This document shows, piece by piece, positions 5,647-9,463 of a DNA stretch of 9,463 bases. Both the position numbers and the translations under genes were made by a program. The stretch is from Aphodousia sp048520025 (GTDB lineage: Bacteria; Pseudomonadota; Gammaproteobacteria; Burkholderiales; Burkholderiaceae_F). Location: positions 1 through 9,463 of the forward strand of contig DBFZTP010000075.1 in the NCBI GenBank assembly GCA_048520025.1, written 5' to 3'. The notes below the pieces were generated by a model. The model was not told the DNA's origin. It saw nothing but the letters and a program-made list of their open reading frames with translations, and made no database searches. Position 1 is the first letter of the stretch. Each line of letters opens with the position of its first letter.

Positions 5647-6435
5647 TTGTCAAACCCCATTTATTGTTGTGCGGAAAATCTTTCGTACAAAGAAAAACTC
5701 AGTCAAAGTTTCTCTGAGTTTCAACTTCTTCTTCAATCGGTTCCCACCGTTACGTTTACGCTGTTTGTTGTTGCCGTTTTTTCAATGAATTTGATGGCCA
5801 ACAAAAGCATTGCCGTTCCTTTTGATTGGCTGGCGCTAGATTGCGGGATGATCGTTTCGTGGTTTGTGTTTCTTGTTCTGGATGTCTTAACGAAACACTT
5901 CGGTCCCAAGGCTGCTACGCAACTATCCATCTTTGCAACGCTTTTGAATTTGGCGCTTTGCGGTGTTTTCTTTCTGGTGAGCATCATTCCCGGTACTTGG
6001 GGAGAGGCTTACGTCGAAGGCGGTGAGGCCTTAATTAATACGGCACTTAACAACACCTTCGGTGGAACGTGGTATGTGATTTTCGGCAGTGCTACGGCTT
6101 TCATGATCGCCTCTTTTACGAATAATTTCTTGAATTATTTCGTGGGAAAAGCCTTTAAACGTAATCCCAATGGGCCGGTTGCGTATTTCTGTCGTTCTTT
6201 AACATCGACGGCCTTTTCACAATTCGTGGACAACTTTGTTTTTGCGTTTTTAGTGAGTCGCGTCTTTTTCGGTTGGTCGTTGGTGCAATGCTTTTCCTGT
6301 GCGCTTTTGGGCATGGTGGTAGAACTTTTGTGTCAAGTGCTCTTTTCGTGGTTTGGTTATCGTGTGAGCGAGACGTGGCGTAAAAATAATGTCGGAACGC
6401 CCTATTTGGGTCAGGTTGTTCCGGTTGCGAGGTAA
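5647..6435 (+). CDS. VUT family queuosine-precursor transporter (YhhQ/DUF165 type)
   Basis: This is a 262-residue inner-membrane protein with about six hydrophobic segments, near 35-51, 62-82, 92-114, 142-162, 186-206 and 213-236. Family-type features include the acidic/glycine stretch DVLTKHFGPKAA (79-90) after the second segment and the conserved CRSLTSTAFSQFVDNFVF (182-199). Members such as E. coli YhhQ import queuosine precursors (preQ0/preQ1) for the tRNA wobble base queuosine. The preQ1 riboswitch directly ahead independently supports this role and suggests feedback control. The start chosen is TTG at 5647 with GAGGTG; extending to TTG 5602 would add 15 residues that overlap the terminator. 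The stop codon is part of the ribosome site of the next gene. The exact substrate (preQ0, preQ1, queuine) cannot be read from the sequence. Confidence 0.85.
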   Translation: MSNPIYCCAENLSYKEKLSQSFSEFQLLLQSVPTVTFTLFVVAVFSMNLMANKSIAVPFDWLALDCGMIVSWFVFLVLDVLTKHFGPKAATQLSIFATLLNLALCGVFFLVSIIPGTWGEAYVEGGEALINTALNNTFGGTWYVIFGSATAFMIASFTNNFLNYFVGKAFKRNPNGPVAYFCRSLTSTAFSQFVDNFVFAFLVSRVFFGWSLVQCFSCALLGMVVELLCQVLFSWFGYRVSETWRKNNVGTPYLGQVVPVAR

Positions 6436-6441
6436 TTTTTA

Positions 6442-7089
6442 ATGAAAGTGATGGTAACGGGAAGCAGTTGCGGTATTGGTAGAGCCATTGCCGAAGAGTT
6501 TTTAAAGCACGCCCATGAAGTGATCGGTTTGGATATTTTGCCTTCAAGCATTACTGACGCTCACTATACGCATTTTGTGACCGATATTTTCTCAGGCGAC
6601 TTACCCGAGATCGACGGGGTTGAAGTCTTGGTGAATAACGCCGGCGTTCAAAATAGCGGTCGAGACATTGATGTGAATCTGAAAGGTACGATTCGAGTCA
6701 CGGAACGCTATGCGATTCAAGACAAAATCAAAAGCGTTGTGTTTATTGCTTCGGCGAGCGGTCAAACGGGAGCGGAGTTTCCGGAATACGCCGCAAGTAA
6801 AGGTGGGATGATCGCGTACATGAAAAATGTGGCGCTTCGTGTAGCTCCTTTTGGCGCAACGTCCAATAGCCTTTCGCCAGGTGGCGTGTTAACCGACATG
6901 AATGCGCACATCATCGATGATCCCGAGCTTTGGGCTCAAGTGATGCAAGAGACGCTTTTACCCAAGTGGGCTACGGTTGAAGAAATCGCGAAATGGACGT
7001 ACTTTGTGGCGGTGGTGAATCAATCGATGACGGCGCAGGATATTTTGATTGATAACGGAGAAGCCGCCAAATCAAACTTTATTTGGTAG
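6442..7089 (+). CDS. Short-chain dehydrogenase/reductase (classical SDR fold)
   Basis: The 215-residue protein has the full set of SDR motifs: nucleotide-binding TGSSCGIG (6-13), NNAG (65-68), structural N79 in DVNLKGT, a serine at 104 in FIASASG, the catalytic YAASK (Y116, K120) and SPGGVLTDM (145-153). D31 at the end of the second strand favours NAD over NADP. It is shorter than the usual 240-260 residues, mainly through compact loops after strand 2 and before N79; the catalytic tetrad looks complete. ATG at 6442 is preceded by GAGGT (6429-6433), whose T is the first base of the upstream stop TAA. Six bases separate the genes, so translation is probably coupled and the preQ1 riboswitch should govern both. 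The substrate is unknown. FabG-like names would be overprecise; a role linked to queuosine-precursor metabolism is only suggested by position. Confidence 0.88.
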   Translation: MKVMVTGSSCGIGRAIAEEFLKHAHEVIGLDILPSSITDAHYTHFVTDIFSGDLPEIDGVEVLVNNAGVQNSGRDIDVNLKGTIRVTERYAIQDKIKSVVFIASASGQTGAEFPEYAASKGGMIAYMKNVALRVAPFGATSNSLSPGGVLTDMNAHIIDDPELWAQVMQETLLPKWATVEEIAKWTYFVAVVNQSMTAQDILIDNGEAAKSNFIW

Positions 7090-7099
7090 TTAGGAAAGA

Positions 7100-7127
7100 A
7101 TTGCAATAACTTATTGATTGCAATAAC
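7100..7127. repeat. Tandem 11-bp direct repeat
   Basis: ATTGCAATAAC occurs at 7100-7110 and again at 7117-7127, offset by 17 bases. Between the copies lies the palindrome CAATAA-C-TTATTG (7104-7116). The second copy contains the possible -35 (TTGCAA) of the + strand antisense promoter. The layout resembles an operator pair. Confidence 0.5.
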
Positions 7128-7145
7128 GAAAAATTGTTGTAAGAT
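7118..7145 (+). promoter_or_regulatory. Possible promoter of an antisense RNA
   Basis: TTGCAA (7118-7123) and TAAGAT (7140-7145), each 4/6, are separated by 16 bases. A start near 7152 would give a + strand RNA of about 197 bases ending at the terminator at 7309-7348. The match is modest, and read-through from the dehydrogenase gene is an alternative source of transcription. Confidence 0.3.
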
Positions 7146-7167
7146 AGGAGTTGAAGGAGTTTCACGC

Positions 7168-7191
7168 TCCTGCTGGGTTTCCCCAGCAGGA
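7168..7191. repeat. Perfect 10-bp hairpin flanked by direct repeats
   Basis: TCCTGCTGGG (7168-7177) pairs with CCCAGCAGGA (7182-7191). In - strand RNA the loop is GAAA, a stable GNRA tetraloop; in + strand RNA it is TTTC. The 8-mer TTCACGCT occurs at 7161-7168 and 7194-7201, bracketing the hairpin. It begins 9 bases past the small ORF's stop and may end or protect its mRNA, although no T-run follows on either strand. Confidence 0.6.
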
Positions 7192-7199
7192 TGTTCACG

Positions 7200-7292
7200 C
7201 TAGCAAACTAGCAATAGCACAAGGCCAATCAGAAGTCTCCGATGGCGATGAATCCATGCTAGAATGCGAGGCAGAAAGTTATGGGATGACAT
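7200..7292 (-). CDS. Small basic/hydrophobic peptide, candidate type I toxin
   Basis: This 30-residue ORF is not recognised as a member of a named family. The ribosome site AAGGAG (7304-7299) lies six bases from the ATG, an ideal arrangement and among the best in the window. The peptide has a basic N-terminal half (MSSHNFLPRILAWIHRHRR, with three His and four Arg) and a hydrophobic C-terminal half (LLIGLVLLLVC), the profile of a small inner-membrane peptide. The start codon is held in a 6-bp hairpin, GTTATG (7295-7290) with CATAAC (7283-7278), which would limit translation. A further 8-bp hairpin (7345-7338 with 7316-7309) ends four bases before the ribosome site. The opposite strand has a possible promoter and a terminator placed so that an antisense RNA would cover the whole ORF. 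Together these recall Ibs/Sib-like or Hok-like systems. A constitutive small membrane protein or a chance ORF remain alternatives. Confidence 0.5.
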   Translation of the reverse strand: MSSHNFLPRILAWIHRHRRLLIGLVLLLVC

Positions 7293-7303
7293 AACGATCT
7301 CCT

Positions 7304-7429
7304 TTAAGACGACTCGTTTTCCTCTGGTACAGGATTTCGAGTCGTTTTGCTATTAACCGTTGCCCTCGGGATTGAGGATAACGGATTGGGGCGCAACGCC
7401 CAATTTTTTGCCCCAAAGAAAGTTCCCAT
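7304..7429 (-). CDS. Possible 41-codon leader ORF
   Basis: An ATG ORF without a visible Shine-Dalgarno runs through the leader hairpins and stops with TAA at 7306-7304, the last A being the first base of the ribosome site AAGGAG of the 30-codon ORF. The predicted peptide is hydrophilic, Pro/Ser/Thr rich, with no recognised domain. If translated it would open the hairpin upstream of the small ORF and couple the two, as Mok does for Hok. The lack of a ribosome site makes it uncertain. Confidence 0.2.
   Translation of the reverse strand: MGTFFGAKNWALRPNPLSSIPRATVNSKTTRNPVPEENESS
7309..7348 (+). terminator. + strand intrinsic terminator
   Basis: The perfect stem ACGACTCG (7309-7316) with CGAGTCGT (7338-7345) is followed by TTTTGCT. 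A short TCCT/AGGA pair lies inside the 21-base loop. It would end the antisense RNA, or read-through from the dehydrogenase gene. On the - strand the same stem lies just before the ribosome site of the 30-codon ORF. Confidence 0.6.
7357..7409 (+). terminator. Hairpin plus second + strand terminator
   Basis: A stem of CCGTT/AACGG and CCTC/GAGG (7357-7384) is followed by a strong terminator stem, ATTGGG(G)CG (7385-7393) with CGCCCAAT (7397-7404), loop CAA, and six T residues (7404-7409). It is probably a back-up terminator for + strand transcription. Confidence 0.65.
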
Positions 7430-7557
7430 TTTGAAGCGACAAATCTAAAATTTTACCCAAAGCAGTACCTAAAAATCATCACAAAACTTTGATGTTGTGC
7501 GATTGCAGGATAGTGAAAGTATCCGGTTTAATATCGAGTCAATTTTGGTATTTGATT
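7410..7557. other. Intergenic stretch with no assigned gene
   Basis: No ORF with a ribosome site is seen here beyond the start of the possible leader ORF at 7429. It is AT-rich and contains only short stems, for example GGATA/TATCC at 7507-7523. It may hold the promoter of the small - strand ORF, but no convincing -35/-10 pair was found; TTGGGC and TATCCT with a 17-base spacer, around 7404-7376 on the complement, is the best weak candidate. Confidence 0.4.
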
Positions 7558-7587
7558 AAAAAAGGGCGAGTTCAAAAGAGCTCGCCC
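7558..7587 (-). terminator. Intrinsic terminator of the TRAP transporter operon
   Basis: On the complement, GGGCGAGCTC (7587-7578) pairs with GAACTCGCCC (7573-7564), a 10-bp stem with one G-T pair and loop TTTT. Six T residues follow (7563-7558). It lies 22 bases past the dctM stop codon. Confidence 0.9.
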
Positions 7588-7609
7588 AAACTGAGTATGA
7601 GTCAGGAGA

Positions 7610-8872
7610 TTATGCAAAAACCATTAATAGTTGTGGGACAAAGATAAACAGAACCAACATTGCAACATAAGCCGCAAGGTAAGGCAGCGTTTCTTTAACC
7701 ACAAGCTCAAATTTAACTTGAGCAATGTTTGAAGCAATGAAGAGGTTTAGCCCGACTGGAGGAGTAAATTGTCCAACGGCCAAAGCAATAATAGTAAAGA
7801 CCCCAAAGTAGACAGGATCAATACCTAACGCATTAACAACACCCATCATTGTCGGAACGAACAATACCAATGCAGCGACATTATCCAAAAACGTCCCTAA
7901 AACCAATAACATAAGCAACACCATGATCATGACCATTTCTTTACTACTCGTATAGCCAACAATCATTTCTGCCAATGTTTGCGGTAGGCGTTCTGCCGTA
8001 ATAATGAAACCAAAGAAATTCGCCGTTCCCATAAGGAACATAATCAATGCGGCATTTTCACCGGTGCTTTTGAGGATTTCAAACAGTTTCTTAAGCGTTA
8101 ACGTACGATAAACAAAGAAACCGATGATTAAACCGTACAAGCAAGCGACAGCGGCTGACTCCGTTGCTGTGAAAACACCTGCATAGATACCGCCCAAAAT
8201 AATGAATGGCATGAAAAGAGCCAAAATACTGTCCTTGACAATTTTCCCACGCATTTCAGGAGGAATCGGGGGTTCGGCGGCCAACCCTAATTGCTTGGCG
8301 CGCCAGTAGTTAATGGCAGCAAGCATCATGGCAATCATGATACCCGGGACAATCCCACACAAAAAGAGTGCACCAATGGAAGCGCCAGACGAGACGCCAT
8401 AAACAACCATGGTTAAACTTGGCGGGATAATCAATCCCAATGCGCCAGAAGCGGCGACAACTGCTGCTGAGAAGGCTTTTTTATAGCCGCGTTCAGTCAT
8501 CGATGGAATCATAATCGATCCGATGGCAGCTGTTGTTGCTGGAGCAGAACCGGAGATTGCACCGAAAAATGCAGAGGCGCCGGTACTCACTTGTGATAAA
8601 CCACCAGGATAGCGACCAACCATTAAAGATGCCAACCCAACCAATTTGTCGGAAATCTTGGCCTCTGCCATGATATTGCCTGCTAACAGGAAGAGGGGAA
8701 TTGCCATATAGGGGAAGGAATTCACGCCGTTGAAAATCTTTTGAGGCAAAAGAAGCAACGGCATATGACTTCCGAGCAAAACAGAAATAACCGATGCCAC
8801 CCCCAATGCCGCTACAATCGGCACGCCGACAATCAACATGAAGAAAAAGGCAATAAACAAAATCGTAACCAT
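7610..8872 (-). CDS. dctM: TRAP transporter large permease subunit (DctM family)
   Basis: The 420-residue integral membrane protein is typical in length for DctM (about 425), with about twelve hydrophobic segments. Family landmarks: GVNSFPYMAIPLFLLAGNIM (49-68), SAFFGAISGSAPATTAAIGS (100-119) followed by IPSMTERGY, ASGALGLIIPPS (141-152), GIYAGVFTATESAA (228-241), and GQFTPPVGLNLFIASNIA (367-384) near the C-terminus. This subunit is the sodium-coupled transport channel, taking an organic acid from a periplasmic binding protein. The ATG is preceded by a consensus AGGAGG (8885-8880) with a 7-base spacer. The stop codon TAG of dctQ overlaps it, leaving 11 bases between the genes, so translation is coupled. 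The substrate cannot be told without the binding protein; C4-dicarboxylates are only the best-known case. Confidence 0.96.
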   Translation of the reverse strand: MVTILFIAFFFMLIVGVPIVAALGVASVISVLLGSHMPLLLLPQKIFNGVNSFPYMAIPLFLLAGNIMAEAKISDKLVGLASLMVGRYPGGLSQVSTGASAFFGAISGSAPATTAAIGSIMIPSMTERGYKKAFSAAVVAASGALGLIIPPSLTMVVYGVSSGASIGALFLCGIVPGIMIAMMLAAINYWRAKQLGLAAEPPIPPEMRGKIVKDSILALFMPFIILGGIYAGVFTATESAAVACLYGLIIGFFVYRTLTLKKLFEILKSTGENAALIMFLMGTANFFGFIITAERLPQTLAEMIVGYTSSKEMVMIMVLLMLLVLGTFLDNVAALVLFVPTMMGVVNALGIDPVYFGVFTIIALAVGQFTPPVGLNLFIASNIAQVKFELVVKETLPYLAAYVAMLVLFIFVPQLLMVFA

Positions 8873-8883
8873 AAAATTGCCTC

Positions 8884-9366
8884 CTATTCTTGATGTTTGT
8901 TACCGAAGAAATCTTTCACTTCGTTATAAAACTGCTCTGCAACATAGAGCATTGAAATAACGGCTGATACAGGCAAACTTCCCATGATGTAACCCACGGG
9001 AATGCCAGTGGACGGTGAGCGTTGGAACATTGACCTTTGCGTCAAAGACCAACCTTCGTCAGCTAAAAGGTAAAAGAACACCAACAGAGCGACATATGCA
9101 AAGCATCTTACAAAGAAAGCCAACGCTGGAGGACAACGGTCTACAACAAATGTAACGGCAATGTGTGTTTTTTTATACACGGCAACCGTGCTGCCAAACA
9201 TCACAACATAAACCATGGCATAGATTGCCAATTCCTGACTTTCTGGGAAGGGTTGAGACAAGATATAGCGATAAATAACTTGCAAAATGACCAAAATGGT
9301 CATAAATGCAAGGACTAACGCAGTAAAGCCCATCACAATGTCATTTAAGATTTTGAGAGGTTTCAT
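8884..9366 (-). CDS. dctQ: TRAP transporter small permease subunit (DctQ family)
   Basis: The 160-residue protein has four hydrophobic segments near 11-31, 46-64, 83-104 and 123-145, as in DctQ proteins. After the first segment comes FPESQELAIYAMVYVVMFGSTVAVYKKTHIAV in two parts (40-56 and 57-71), matching the family pattern of a charged pair before helix 2 and an aHI motif after it. GIPVGYIMGSLP (121-132) opens the last helix. DctQ pairs with DctM in the inner membrane. ATG at 9366 has AGAGGA (9378-9373) with a 6-base spacer. The preceding gene in such operons is usually the binding protein dctP; none is visible in the 97 bases to the edge, but TAA at 9461-9459 on the complement could be its stop codon. 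Confidence 0.93.
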   Translation of the reverse strand: MKPLKILNDIVMGFTALVLAFMTILVILQVIYRYILSQPFPESQELAIYAMVYVVMFGSTVAVYKKTHIAVTFVVDRCPPALAFFVRCFAYVALLVFFYLLADEGWSLTQRSMFQRSPSTGIPVGYIMGSLPVSAVISMLYVAEQFYNEVKDFFGNKHQE

Positions 9367-9384
9367 AGAAATTCCTCTTCTTTC

Positions 9385-9438
9385 AAAGACTAAAAAGATT
9401 CAGTCTTTACGATCTTTTGTACAACAGATCTACAAAAG
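9385..9438 (-). promoter_or_regulatory. Two stem-loops upstream of dctQ
   Basis: AAAGACT/AGTCTTT (9385-9391/9402-9408, 10-base loop) and CTTTTGTA/TACAAAAG (9414-9421/9431-9438, 9-base loop) are both perfect. In TRAP operons, hairpins between the binding-protein gene and the permease genes can give unequal subunit amounts through mRNA processing or partial termination. Neither stem has a proper T-run on the - strand, so they are not clear terminators. Confidence 0.4.
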
Positions 9439-9463
9439 TAAAAGAGGGAGTGAAGTCATTATT

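Larger units (their letters stand above)
7152..7348 (+). ncRNA. Candidate antisense RNA covering the 30-codon ORF
   Basis: The span runs from a possible promoter to an intrinsic terminator and contains strong stems: a perfect 10-bp stem at 7168-7177/7182-7191, GCTAG-caaa-CTAGC at 7199-7212, GTTATG/CATAAC at 7278-7295, and the terminator. It is fully complementary to the coding region and ribosome site of the small - strand ORF (7200-7292), as expected of a type I antitoxin. No known RNA family was recognised. Existence of the transcript is inference. Confidence 0.35.

Noticed and set aside
6155..6547. 130-codon - strand ORF across the transporter/dehydrogenase junction
   Set aside because: It is opposite two well-supported genes, lacks family features and has no supporting ribosome site.
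7152..7348. 6S RNA or tmRNA as an identity for the structured + strand region
   Set aside because: There is no long rod with a central bubble as in 6S, no tRNA-like ends and no tag ORF; several separate hairpins are seen instead.
7100..7609. CRISPR array or tRNA gene in the large intergenic gap
   Set aside because: Only one pair of 11-bp repeats is present, with no regular spacers, and no cloverleaf was found.

Overview
The window looks like a chromosomal stretch from a betaproteobacterium of the Burkholderiales, most probably a gut-type Sutterellaceae (Sutterella/Parasutterella group). This rests on the order trxA-rho-rpmE2, the beta-type Rho and thioredoxin sequences, a short 4.5S-type SRP RNA and a TRAP transporter. 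The genus is inference from protein resemblance only.

Left end (1-1323): the 3' part of an IS200/IS605-type element carrying a tnpB gene cut off by the window edge. Its right-end hairpin lies at 772-791. The element sits inside a LysR-type regulator gene, of which only the effector-binding half remains (about 801-1323). Next, on the + strand, is a complete aspartase-family ammonia lyase (1421-2857), ending in a terminator shared with the convergent rpmE2.

Centre (2885-5160, - strand): housekeeping genes trxA, rho and rpmE2 (zinc-free type B L31). Terminator-like hairpins lie between them, and rho and rpmE2 each have a candidate promoter. Facing away from trxA, on the + strand, is the SRP RNA gene (about 5347-5442) with a well-placed promoter.

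Queuosine region (5520-7089, + strand): a preQ1 class I riboswitch aptamer (5520-5558) is followed at once by an intrinsic terminator (5567-5603). Then come a VUT/YhhQ-type queuosine-precursor transporter, best started at a TTG at 5647 after a strong ribosome site, and a translationally coupled short-chain dehydrogenase. The leader reads as an OFF switch: ligand folds the aptamer, freeing a segment that builds the terminator.

Intergenic region 7090-7609: not empty. On the - strand a 30-codon ORF for a basic/hydrophobic peptide has an ideal Shine-Dalgarno, with its start codon inside a hairpin. On the + strand a possible promoter and a terminator would define an antisense RNA covering that ORF completely. 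This is the architecture of a type I toxin-antitoxin locus and is the best candidate here for something undescribed. It also holds two + strand terminators, an 11-bp tandem repeat and the terminator of the transporter operon to its right.

Right end (7610-9463, - strand): dctQ and dctM, the small and large membrane subunits of a TRAP transporter, translationally coupled. The solute-binding subunit gene is not visible and may lie just beyond the right edge.
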